From the NCBI GenBank assembly GCA_029565415.1, contig JAKQOH010000114.1, forward strand, positions 1-14,353: a DNA stretch of 14,353 nt. Direction: 5' to 3'. The notes under the pieces are model-generated. The model made no database searches and was not told the origin of the DNA. It saw nothing but the letters and a program-made list of their open reading frames with translations. The position numbers were made by a program, and so were the translations under genes. This stretch comes from Candidatus Rifleibacteriota bacterium. GTDB lineage: Bacteria; Riflebacteria; Ozemobacteria; Ozemobacterales; Ozemobacteraceae. Shown one piece after another: positions 7,241 to 13,895 of the stretch (its first letter is position 1; every line of letters starts with the position of its first letter).

Positions 7241-8260
7241 TTACCAGGTGATGCTCGTCATCGAGCAGTTCAGACCGCTGCCGATCCCGAGAAGAGCGAC
7301 ATGGGCGCCCTGGCGGAGCCGCCCCTCCTCGTCTGCCATCTTGAGCGTGATGGGAATGGCTGCCGGCCCGATGTTGCCGAGAGTCATGTAATTCAGTTGC
7401 TGCTTTTCCGGTGAAATCCCCAGTTTGTCGCACAGCAGTTGAATGTTTTTCACACTCACCTGGTGCGGAATATACCGGTCGATCGTATCGTCGTTCCAGT
7501 TATGCAGTTGCGAGTGAGCGAGTTCCCAGGTCTCGTGGGCGAGCCGCACTCCCTGGTTCATGATCTCGAGCGTGTTCGCCTTCATGTAGTCGGGCTGCCC
7601 CACGCAGAGACGGCTGTAACGGGTGTCGGAGAGCGTCACCGTCCCGTTGATCACATGATTCGTGCGGCTCTCATCACGGTGGCCGAGGATCATCGCCACC
7701 GCCCCGCTGCCGAGCGTGAGGGTCGCAAACTCATCCTGGAACGTCTCGATCGTGGCTGTCGGATGTTTGAGCCTGTCGATCGTTGTCGCAACGACCCTTC
7801 CCGAGGTTTCTCCGTCCACGATCAGGCCGTATCGGATCTGTCGGGCCTCGATCATCAGCGCCAGGATGTGCAGGGCATTCGAAAAGCCCAGGCAGGCATT
7901 GCTCACGTCGAAGTTCATGCAGGATGAGGGCAGCCCGAGGTTGCCATGGACGAGACAGGCGACGGATGGCTCGATATAGTCGCGGCAAACCGAGGTATTG
8001 ATGATGCAGCCGATGCTCTCCGGGGCGATTCCGGAGGCGGATATCACGCGCATCGCCGCTTTTGTGGCCACGTCGCTGGGCAGTTCCCCGGCCGGCCACA
8101 CCCTTCTTTCGCGGATGCCCGTCAGCATCGTCAGCAGACCACGGGGAAGTTTCAGGCGGTTCAGGGTGCCCCGCATCTCCTCTTCGATCTGGGCGGACGT
8201 GAGAATCTGCGAGGGAAGCACGTACTCGAGTGCTTCGATGGTGACATTGCCAGAAATCAT
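7241..8260 (-). CDS. oleA: OleA-type thiolase (acyl-CoA head-to-head Claisen condensation)
   Basis: This 339-residue ketoacyl-synthase III-like protein looks like OleA, which joins two fatty acyl-CoAs to a beta-keto acid in long-chain olefin synthesis. The nucleophile is C123 in VSNACLGF, with His266 (IPHQVS) and Asn296 (GNIGPA) completing the triad. Glu97 in RDYIEPS matches the glutamate that OleA uses as the base and that ordinary FabH lacks. The VDGET segment (149-152) and the ending GIGSGLNCSM are very like the Xanthomonas enzyme as I remember it, and so is the length. The ATG at 8260 fits the family N-terminus; a moderate AGGAAG lies about 11 nt upstream. The gene follows the oleate hydratase by 169 nt. 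oleB, oleC and oleD are not beside it, so the product may go to another pathway; a FabH-like role is the main alternative. Confidence 0.85.
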   Translation of the reverse strand: MISGNVTIEALEYVLPSQILTSAQIEEEMRGTLNRLKLPRGLLTMLTGIRERRVWPAGELPSDVATKAAMRVISASGIAPESIGCIINTSVCRDYIEPSVACLVHGNLGLPSSCMNFDVSNACLGFSNALHILALMIEARQIRYGLIVDGETSGRVVATTIDRLKHPTATIETFQDEFATLTLGSGAVAMILGHRDESRTNHVINGTVTLSDTRYSRLCVGQPDYMKANTLEIMNQGVRLAHETWELAHSQLHNWNDDTIDRYIPHQVSVKNIQLLCDKLGISPEKQQLNYMTLGNIGPAAIPITLKMADEEGRLRQGAHVALLGIGSGLNCSMTSITW

Positions 8261-8291
8261 GGACGGTGGTTCTTCCTGGAAAAATCCCCTG

Positions 8292-8307
8292 CCAGTCTCG
8301 AGACTGG
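8292..8307. promoter_or_regulatory. Perfect 16-bp palindrome upstream of oleA
   Basis: CCAGTCTCGAGACTGG is fully self-complementary and lies 32 nt before the oleA start codon. As DNA it is a good candidate operator for a dimeric regulator. As RNA it could form a 6-bp stem with a TCGA loop, followed by CAGGGGATTTTT, which faintly resembles a terminator or attenuator. Confidence 0.45.
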
Positions 8308-8359
8308 AAAGGAGGAAAAGGGGCGTTGCGGTCATCCGCCGGTGTGAAACGGTGTGCGG

Positions 8360-8368
8360 ATATTACCA
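8360..8368 (-). promoter_or_regulatory. Candidate extended -10 promoter for oleA
   Basis: The minus strand reads TGGTAATAT here, an extended -10 element (TG-N-TAATAT), about 100 nt upstream of the oleA start. No clear -35 box is visible. The 16-bp palindrome would then fall in the untranslated leader. Confidence 0.3.
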
Positions 8369-8393
8369 CAAAACGGTCGAAAACCACGAACGA

Positions 8394-8438
8394 TTCCGGT
8401 ATCGCGATCCTCGCGTTCCGATGCAGGGTTTACCGGAA
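8394..8438 (-). terminator. Nested hairpins at the end of the oleate hydratase gene
   Basis: TTCCGGTA (8394-8401) and TACCGGAA (8431-8438) are complementary, and inside them CGCGA-TCC-TCGCG (8403-8415) forms a second stem. The outer arm includes the hydratase stop codon. On the minus strand TCGTTCGTGGTTTTCG follows, so a terminator is possible, though the T-run is short and offset. Confidence 0.3.
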
Positions 8439-10007
8439 AATGGTCCGGACCGCGTTGAAAATGTTTTTCAGGCTTTTCCACCCGGGGTAGATCGGCGTCG
8501 GCTCCTTCCCTTGGTTCAACAGGGAGAAGACCGCCATCTGGGCGGACCGGACGGAGTATTCCAGCGTGAACACGATGTCATCCGGAATTTCGCAATACTG
8601 CCCGATGAACGCGAAATTGTCGGAACAGTCCGGAACGACCTTCGGCCGGTCACCCGGTTTTCGGGGCATGAACTGACTGGTGATATAGGGCATCAGGCAG
8701 GGAATGCAGCTGGCCGACTGAAGGATACTATCAAGAATAGAATCAAACTTCAGGTGATACAGAAGCTCGATGAGGATTTCCCGCCCGGTGCAGTCCGACA
8801 TTCTCTTCCGGACGAAATTTCCCGCCTTGTCGGGATACAGACCATACCCCCAGATGACCTGGAGATGTTCGGGCTGGCCGATGAAATGGGGCTGAGTGGG
8901 CAGCGCGAACGAGATCAGCCAGTTGGAATCCCGGATGGTGATCGGGCCTTCCGTGCCTGCCCGCACGCGGGTGATCCGCTCGATGTGGGTGAAGAACAGC
9001 GGATCGGAGAAGGTGACGGTGAACGACACCCATTTCGACTTGTCGGGATCGGAGCTGAAGGCCGAGTGGCGCCCGAACTCCGGACTGACCTCGGAAATCC
9101 GTTTCCAGAGATTCCAGGCTGGGGCGGCGTTCACGGGAACCGGGTGCGGCGGCCGGTCCATCGCGCCGACCGCATACTGATCGGTCATCGAACCGAGCGT
9201 CAGGAACACGAGGCTGCCGTCTTCAATGGCGATCCGCTGCTCGCCCCCCCCGGTTGCGACCGTGAAGCCGTCGACCCGCAGCTTCCCGTGTGCGCGGGAA
9301 AATGCCACATCCGTGACGGTGCTGCTTTTCCGGAACCGGACGCCCTGCTCCTTCAACCACGTCTTCACGGGAAGAATGATGGAATCGTATTGATTATATT
9401 TCGTGCTTCGTACGCAGGTCTGGGTGTCGAGCACGGGGGAGTCCTGGATGAACCGCAGGATGTAGCGCTTGAGCTCTTCGAGCGAGTGCCAGGGCTGGAA
9501 GGAGAAGGTCGTGCAGAACTCGATCCAAAAGTTGCTCTCGAAGAAGGCGGGCGAGAAATACTCCTCGATCGACACGTTTTCGATCTGCCGCTCCCTGAGG
9601 GCGAGCAGCCTGACAAGCCGGAACCGGTCGGACAGGCTCAGTCGGAACGGCCGCGCCTCGATGGGCTTCCCGTTCACCAGAAGGCGCGCACTGCAAAATG
9701 TCTTCACCTGCCGGTTGAACTCGACGTACTCGTCCATGACCGTTCGGCCGGGCTTGTGCAGCGAAGGAACGGCGGACATCATGTCGAACAGGGCGGAGTA
9801 GACCTTGTCCTCGAACATGCGGAACCCCCGCATGAAATATCTGCTTTTCCCGGGATCGAAAGCTGCGTCGAGGCTGCCCCCAGCGGTGTCTGCGGCGTCG
9901 AATACCGTGATGTTTTCGCCGGAAAAACCACCCTCCCGGACGAGATAGAATGCCGCTGCGATTCCCGCGAGACCGCCTCCCGCGAGGTAGGCTTTGTCGT
10001 GTTTCAT
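8430..10007 (-). CDS. ohyA: FAD-dependent oleate hydratase (MCRA family), variant active site
   Basis: This 525-residue flavoprotein belongs to the oleate hydratase/myosin-cross-reactive antigen family, which adds water to cis-9 unsaturated fatty acids to give 10-hydroxy acids. The N-terminal FAD motif is GGGLAG (10-15) followed by a GGSLDAAF loop (43-50). Other family blocks are FWIEFCTTFSFQPWHS (160-175), KYNQYDS (203-209) and the C-terminal FIGQYCEIPDDIVFTLEYSV. The usual GGREM motif, whose Glu is catalytic in the Elizabethkingia enzyme, reads GFRMF here (61-65), with Met64 at the Glu position; I recall the monomeric Rhodococcus erythropolis enzyme also having Met there. The short N-terminus fits that type. 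The ATG at 10007 has AGGAA 8 nt upstream. The gene is divergent from the acetyltransferase gene. Substrate preference cannot be read from sequence. Confidence 0.88.
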   Translation of the reverse strand: MKHDKAYLAGGGLAGIAAAFYLVREGGFSGENITVFDAADTAGGSLDAAFDPGKSRYFMRGFRMFEDKVYSALFDMMSAVPSLHKPGRTVMDEYVEFNRQVKTFCSARLLVNGKPIEARPFRLSLSDRFRLVRLLALRERQIENVSIEEYFSPAFFESNFWIEFCTTFSFQPWHSLEELKRYILRFIQDSPVLDTQTCVRSTKYNQYDSIILPVKTWLKEQGVRFRKSSTVTDVAFSRAHGKLRVDGFTVATGGGEQRIAIEDGSLVFLTLGSMTDQYAVGAMDRPPHPVPVNAAPAWNLWKRISEVSPEFGRHSAFSSDPDKSKWVSFTVTFSDPLFFTHIERITRVRAGTEGPITIRDSNWLISFALPTQPHFIGQPEHLQVIWGYGLYPDKAGNFVRKRMSDCTGREILIELLYHLKFDSILDSILQSASCIPCLMPYITSQFMPRKPGDRPKVVPDCSDNFAFIGQYCEIPDDIVFTLEYSVRSAQMAVFSLLNQGKEPTPIYPGWKSLKNIFNAVRTIFR

Positions 10008-10078
10008 CGTGAAATTCCTGCTGCCGGTCGTATGGACGTGCGTTGACAAAAAAAGGGTGAACGTAAAGCGATTTCTTA

Positions 10079-10108
10079 ACAATAGGTCACGAGCCCGACC
10101 AAAATCAA
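10079..10108 (-). promoter_or_regulatory. Candidate promoter for the oleate hydratase gene
   Basis: On the minus strand TTGATT (10103-10108) and TATTGT (10079-10084) are 18 bp apart, each matching four of six consensus bases, about 70 nt upstream of the start codon. Directly upstream lies a G6-A-G6 tract (minus strand, 10109-10121). In the opposite direction a perfect TTGACA at 10043-10048 could serve the acetyltransferase, but I see no good -10 for it. The whole 154-bp divergent gap has no gene. Confidence 0.3.
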
Positions 10109-10161
10109 CCCCCCTCCCCCCGTCCATTGCGGCCTTTTCGGCGACATGGTATCTTCTCCGC

Positions 10162-10599
10162 ATGAGGGTTTGCCGGGTCTGTGTCATCGATGTCGAGCGG
10201 ATCCTTCCGATCAGGCAGAAGGTTCTCCGCGCCGGAATGCCTGGATTGTCGCCCCGGTTCGCCGGGGATGACGACCCCGGAACCGTCCATATCGCAGCCC
10301 TGATCGACGAAGAGGTCGTCGGCTGCGTCACCTTTCTGAAAAGCACGATCGAAGACCGCCCCGCCTGGCAGATGCGCGGCATGGCCGTCGACACCGCGCG
10401 GCAGGGGAGGGGAATCGGCCGCCATCTGCTCGATCAGGCCCGTGCCATCCTCGCCGCAGCCGATCCCCGGCGTCTCTGGTGGTGCAACGCGCGCACCTCC
10501 GCCGTTCCCTTCTACCGAGCCCTGGGCTGGGAAACGGTGTCCGAAGAGTTCGAGATTCCCTCCGTCGGACCTCACTACCGCATGATATATAACGCCTGA
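10162..10599 (+). CDS. GNAT-family N-acetyltransferase
   Basis: This 145-residue protein is the only convincing plus-strand gene. It is a compact GNAT acetyltransferase: the acetyl-CoA binding motif RQGRGIGRHLL (80-90) follows the strand QMRGMAVD (70-77), and the C-terminal part carries ARTSAVPFYRALGW (109-122), where family members close the fold. The N-terminal region has a FAGDDDPGTVH segment (34-44) seen in a common uncharacterised GNAT subgroup. The substrate cannot be inferred. The ATG at 10162 is where family similarity starts, but no Shine-Dalgarno sequence precedes it, so the message may have a short leader or be leaderless; the reading frame is open further upstream. The gene converges with the dehydrogenase gene, with 6 nt between their stop codons. 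Confidence 0.82.
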   Translation: MRVCRVCVIDVERILPIRQKVLRAGMPGLSPRFAGDDDPGTVHIAALIDEEVVGCVTFLKSTIEDRPAWQMRGMAVDTARQGRGIGRHLLDQARAILAAADPRRLWWCNARTSAVPFYRALGWETVSEEFEIPSVGPHYRMIYNA

Positions 10600-10605
10600 T
10601 CTTGA

Positions 10606-11559
10606 TTATTCCAGAGTGACCAGGATCTTCAGGGCGCCCCGTTTGGCGGCGTGATGGAACGCGTCAACGGCTTTTGTCAGCGGATAGCGGCCGTCGACGA
10701 GGCGTTCGACGGGATACTCGCCGGTTGCCAGGGCCGCCAGCGCCTGTGCATAGGGCCCGCAGCGGGAGCCGACGACCGTGATCTCCTTGGTAACCAGCGG
10801 CGTCAGGCTGATCTCGTGCCGGCCGGCGATCGTCGATTTGATGACGATCGTGCCGCGGGGTCGCACCAAACGCAACGCGGTCTCCAGGCCGGTGGCCGAA
10901 CCGGTCGCGTCGACGACGAGATCCGCCTCGGTGAGATCCGTCTCCGGAACGAGGGTGTCGACGCCCGGAAACCGAACTTTCTCGAGAACCTCCGGGTGGT
11001 GGCCGACGAGGGCCACGTGGCCCGCGACCTTGGCAAGCACCCAGGCGCACAGCGTGCCGATCTTTCCCGCGCCGAGCACGACGATCCGCATGCCGGGCCG
11101 GATATGGAGCTGCTCGGGAATTTCGAACGCCGCCGCAAGGGGTTCAGTGAACACGGCCCGCTCGTCACTTACCCCGTCAGGCACCGGATGCAGGTTGTCG
11201 GCCGGCAGAACGAACCGCTCGGCCAGGCAGCCGTCGAGCCCGTCGATGCCGAGCACCAGCCGCTGACTGCAATGGCCGGGCAGGCCCGAACGGCACCGTG
11301 AGCAGGTGCGGCAGCCCACGTTGATGTCCCCGATAACGCGCCGGCCGACCAGTTCCGGGAAATCAGCCTCTACGACCTCACCCACGAACTCGTGGCCGGG
11401 TATGCCGGCGAACTGGCGGTAGCCGCGCAATAGCTCGAGATCCGTGCCGCAAAGGCCGATGAGACGGGGGCGGATCAGGGCCCAGCCTTTCTTGCGGACC
11501 GGCTCGACTCTGGAATCCGTCAGCGTGACCTGGTCTTTCCCGACGAGTACTGCTTTCAT
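10606..11559 (-). CDS. Zinc-dependent medium-chain dehydrogenase (alcohol dehydrogenase-like)
   Basis: This 317-residue protein is a zinc-containing medium-chain dehydrogenase/reductase. Catalytic zinc ligands appear in GLCGTD (C37), PGHE (H56, E57) and FTEPLA (E139). A structural zinc lobe is intact: C83, C86, C89 and C97 in a C-x2-C-x2-C-x7-C pattern. The nucleotide-binding fold starts at VVLGAGKIG (160-168), and the DATGSATGLETAL segment is typical. It is slightly shorter than classical alcohol dehydrogenases (about 340-380), as in the subgroup simply called MDR or zinc-binding alcohol dehydrogenase-like. The substrate is unknown. The ATG at 11559 has GGAGG about 8 nt upstream. It stands alone: the hydrogenase operon ends at a terminator just before it, and the next gene converges on it. 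Confidence 0.85.
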   Translation of the reverse strand: MKAVLVGKDQVTLTDSRVEPVRKKGWALIRPRLIGLCGTDLELLRGYRQFAGIPGHEFVGEVVEADFPELVGRRVIGDINVGCRTCSRCRSGLPGHCSQRLVLGIDGLDGCLAERFVLPADNLHPVPDGVSDERAVFTEPLAAAFEIPEQLHIRPGMRIVVLGAGKIGTLCAWVLAKVAGHVALVGHHPEVLEKVRFPGVDTLVPETDLTEADLVVDATGSATGLETALRLVRPRGTIVIKSTIAGRHEISLTPLVTKEITVVGSRCGPYAQALAALATGEYPVERLVDGRYPLTKAVDAFHHAAKRGALKILVTLE

Positions 11560-11588
11560 GGGGATCCTCCCGTGTCGTTGTCCCTTCC

Positions 11589-11618
11589 ATGGTAGGCCCC
11601 GCAGGGTCCCCGATGCAA
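11589..11618 (-). promoter_or_regulatory. Weak candidate promoter for the dehydrogenase gene
   Basis: Downstream of the hydrogenase-operon terminator the minus strand reads TTGCAT (11613-11618), an 18-bp spacer and TACCAT (11589-11594), about 30 nt before the start codon. The matches are modest; position is the main support. Confidence 0.25.
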
Positions 11619-11639
11619 TACCCGCCCCAGCCCGACAGA

Positions 11640-11676
11640 AAACGACCCGGCCGCCGAAGAGGCAGCCGGGTCGTCA
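11640..11676 (-). terminator. Rho-independent terminator after the hydrogenase operon
   Basis: The arms 11642-11651 and 11665-11674 (ACGACCCGGC / GCCGGGTCGT) form a perfect 10-bp GC-rich stem, with further GCC/GGC pairing in the loop. On the minus strand it is followed by TTTCTG, giving a run of four T including the stem's last base. It begins about 17 nt after the stop codon of the receiver gene. Confidence 0.8.
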
Positions 11677-11690
11677 GAGGGCCGGGAGGG

Positions 11691-12122
11691 TTAGTGGTGC
11701 GCGACGGCAGCCACGGCGGGCTGGCCCAGCAGATGGTGGACGTGGGCCAGAAGCTGCTCGGCCCGGATCGGTTTGGCGGCATAATCGTTCGCCAGGATCC
11801 ACTCGCGGGACCCCGGAGACTTCAGATCGAACGTGATTCCGCGCTTGCGGGCGACATCCGTCAGCATCAGAACCGGCACCTGGGCGGTTTTGGCGTTCCG
11901 CTTGAGCCAGTGGCACAGAACGATGCCCGCGTCATCCCGCTCGAGAAGCATCTCGGTCACGATCACGTCGGGGAGTTTGCCCGCCTCGACCGCCTGGCGG
12001 GCCGCTTCGGCCGTGGTCACGTGGTTCACGGTGAACCCGTCCTTCTTCAGCACATCGCTGCAGAAGGAGGCGCACTCGTTGTCACCTTCAACGATCAGAA
12101 CGGTTTTTCCAGTGTTCGTCAT
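11691..12122 (-). CDS. Stand-alone receiver-domain protein with altered phosphorylation site
   Basis: This 143-residue protein is a single CheY-like receiver domain without an output domain. The strand LIVEGDNE (9-16) holds E12 and G13 where the metal-binding acidic pair is expected. The phosphoacceptor position in VIVTEML (54-59) is Glu57 rather than Asp. Thr88 (LMLTD) and Lys117 (AAKPI) are conserved. Normal aspartyl phosphorylation is therefore unlikely, and Glu57 may mimic the active state or the protein may signal by binding alone. It ends in a short Ala/Val/His tail. The start has AAGGAG 7 nt upstream. It lies 30 nt after the hydrogenase gene and before the operon terminator, so it is very probably co-transcribed with the hydrogenase. 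A link to control or assembly of the enzyme is inference. Confidence 0.85.
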   Translation of the reverse strand: MTNTGKTVLIVEGDNECASFCSDVLKKDGFTVNHVTTAEAARQAVEAGKLPDVIVTEMLLERDDAGIVLCHWLKRNAKTAQVPVLMLTDVARKRGITFDLKSPGSREWILANDYAAKPIRAEQLLAHVHHLLGQPAVAAVAHH

Positions 12123-12152
12123 GGTTCGCTCCTTTGTCGCGTATGCGCTTGC

Positions 12153-13877
12153 TCAGCACTTTTCCGGCCGGGCGTGATAATGGGTGTGCAGATACTTGTG
12201 GGAGACCGGCGAGTTCGGCTTCTGCAGGAACTCGGCATACAGCGTCTTGACCGACTCGTTGTCGTGAGAGCGGCGGATCTTGGCGGCCTTGTCGATCGCG
12301 TAGATCTTGGCGAGCCGCTTCCGAAGGGCCTCGACATCGAAATGCGTCGGCTGGCCGCCGCCGTTGAGGCAGCCGCCCGGGCAGGCCATGATCTCGATGA
12401 AGTGATACTTTTTCTGGCCGGAAATCACCGCGTCGAGCACCTTCCGAGCGTTCGCGAGGCCCGAGGCGATCGCGATGCTGAGGGGAATGTCCCCGACCTG
12501 GACCGTCGCTTCCTTCACGCCCTCGAAGCCGCGCGCGGCCTCGATGTCGATCGTGTCCAGCTCTTTCCCGGTCACGAGCTTGTAGCCCGTGCGGAGGGCG
12601 GCTTCCATGACGCCGCCCGTCGCGCCGAAGATGGCGCCGGCGCCCGACGCCTCGCCGAGCGGGTTGTCGAACTCGGTCTTTGTGCAGGCCTCGAGCTCGA
12701 CGTCGAACGCGCGCAGCAGTTTTCCGACTTCGCGGGTCGTCAGGACGACGTCCACGTCGCGGATTCCGTCGACTTCCATCTCGGGCCGCTGCGCCTCGAA
12801 CTTTTTCGCGGTGCAGGGCATGATCGAGACGTTGAACACGTTCTTCGGATCGATCTTCATCTTCTTCGCCCAGTAGCTCTTGATGAGGGCGCCCTGCATC
12901 TGTTGGGGGGACTTGCAGGTGGACAGGTTGGGCAGCATCTGGGGATAGAAGTGCTCGATGAACTTGATCCAGCCCGGGCTGCAGCTCGTGATCATCGGGA
13001 GCACGCCGCCGGTGGTCAGGCGGGTGACCAGCTCGGTGCCTTCCTCCATGATCGTCAGGTCGGCCGCGTAGTTCGTGTCGAACACGTAGTTGAAGCCGAT
13101 GCGGTGCAGGGCATCCACCAGCAGCGGGGCGACGTTGTCCTCGTCGACCCCGAACGTCTCGCCGAGGGCGACGCGCACGGCCGGAGCGACCTGGCAGACC
13201 ACGACCTTGTCCTTGTCGTTCAGGGCGTCGATCACGTCCTTCACCGAGAAGTTCTCGCTCAGCGCGCCCGTCGGGCACACCTTGATGCACTGGCCGCAGT
13301 TCACGCAGATGGTGTCGGCCAGATCGTCGTTGAACGCGGGCAGAACGATCGACTCGAAGCCGCGCTTCGTGAAGTCGATCGCGCCGACGCCCTGAACTTC
13401 CTCGCAGACGCGCACGCAGCGGCCGCAGATGATGCACTTGTCGGGATCGCGCACCAGCGAGGGCGAGCTGGCGTCGATCGCGTGGTGCCGCTTGGCCTTC
13501 ATGTGCGGCTTGTGCTCGGCCTCATACTCCATCGCGAGCTTCTGGAGCTCGCAGGTGAGGCTGCGGTTACAGTTCAGGCAGTCCGACGGATGGTTCGCGA
13601 GCAGCAGCTCGACGATCATCTTGCGGGCCTGGCGGATGCGCTCGGTGTTCGTGCGCACGACCATTCCCTCGGCGATCGGGAAGGCGCACGAGGGAACCAG
13701 CGTGCGGGCCTTCTCGACTTCGACGACGCAGATGCGGCAGCTACCGGAGGGGGCGAGGTTCTTGAGGTGACAAAGCGTGGGAATCTCGATCCCGATCTTG
13801 CGACAAGCCTCGAGAACCGTCATCCCCGCTTCGAATTGATGTTTCGTACCGTTGATGGTGACGTTGACCATTGACAT
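12153..13877 (-). CDS. hndD: [FeFe]-hydrogenase catalytic subunit, HndD/HydA type
   Basis: This 574-residue protein is a complete modular [FeFe]-hydrogenase. In order it carries a [2Fe-2S] domain (C36, C47, C50, C64), the His-ligated [4Fe-4S] site H96-x3-C100-x2-C103-x5-C109, and two [4Fe-4S] ferredoxin motifs (C148/151/154/158 and C191/194/197/201). The H-cluster domain follows with TSCSPGW (C299), MPCTAKK (C355) and MACPGGCLNGGGQ (C499, C503), then a C-terminal HTHYH. Ser300 replaces the second Cys of TSCCP, which I recall as common in NAD(P)-linked enzymes. Length and domains match the NADP-reducing or electron-bifurcating hydrogenase subunit HndD. It lies 18 nt after the NuoF-like gene, its expected flavin- and NAD(P)H-binding partner. 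The ATG at 13877 has AAGGAG about 10 nt upstream; an ATG two codons later is possible. No signal peptide is present, so it is cytoplasmic. Confidence 0.95.
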   Translation of the reverse strand: MSMVNVTINGTKHQFEAGMTVLEACRKIGIEIPTLCHLKNLAPSGSCRICVVEVEKARTLVPSCAFPIAEGMVVRTNTERIRQARKMIVELLLANHPSDCLNCNRSLTCELQKLAMEYEAEHKPHMKAKRHHAIDASSPSLVRDPDKCIICGRCVRVCEEVQGVGAIDFTKRGFESIVLPAFNDDLADTICVNCGQCIKVCPTGALSENFSVKDVIDALNDKDKVVVCQVAPAVRVALGETFGVDEDNVAPLLVDALHRIGFNYVFDTNYAADLTIMEEGTELVTRLTTGGVLPMITSCSPGWIKFIEHFYPQMLPNLSTCKSPQQMQGALIKSYWAKKMKIDPKNVFNVSIMPCTAKKFEAQRPEMEVDGIRDVDVVLTTREVGKLLRAFDVELEACTKTEFDNPLGEASGAGAIFGATGGVMEAALRTGYKLVTGKELDTIDIEAARGFEGVKEATVQVGDIPLSIAIASGLANARKVLDAVISGQKKYHFIEIMACPGGCLNGGGQPTHFDVEALRKRLAKIYAIDKAAKIRRSHDNESVKTLYAEFLQKPNSPVSHKYLHTHYHARPEKC

Positions 13878-13895
13878 GACGTGTCGTCTCCTTGC

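Noticed and set aside
7998..10046. A 682-codon open frame on the plus strand, and similar long ones at 1710-3719 and 685-1497
   Set aside because: They mirror the oleate hydratase, the YeeE-rhodanese fusion and the nucleotidase. They have no credible start sites and show no motifs.
12975..12995. Ser in place of Cys in the hydrogenase TSCCP motif as a novel defect
   Set aside because: I recall TSCSPGW in many NAD(P)-linked [FeFe]-hydrogenases; the H-cluster ligand C299 and all other ligands are intact.
11589..13874. A 761-codon open frame on the plus strand
   Set aside because: It is antisense to the hydrogenase and receiver genes and has no domain of its own; the same GC-shadow effect explains it.
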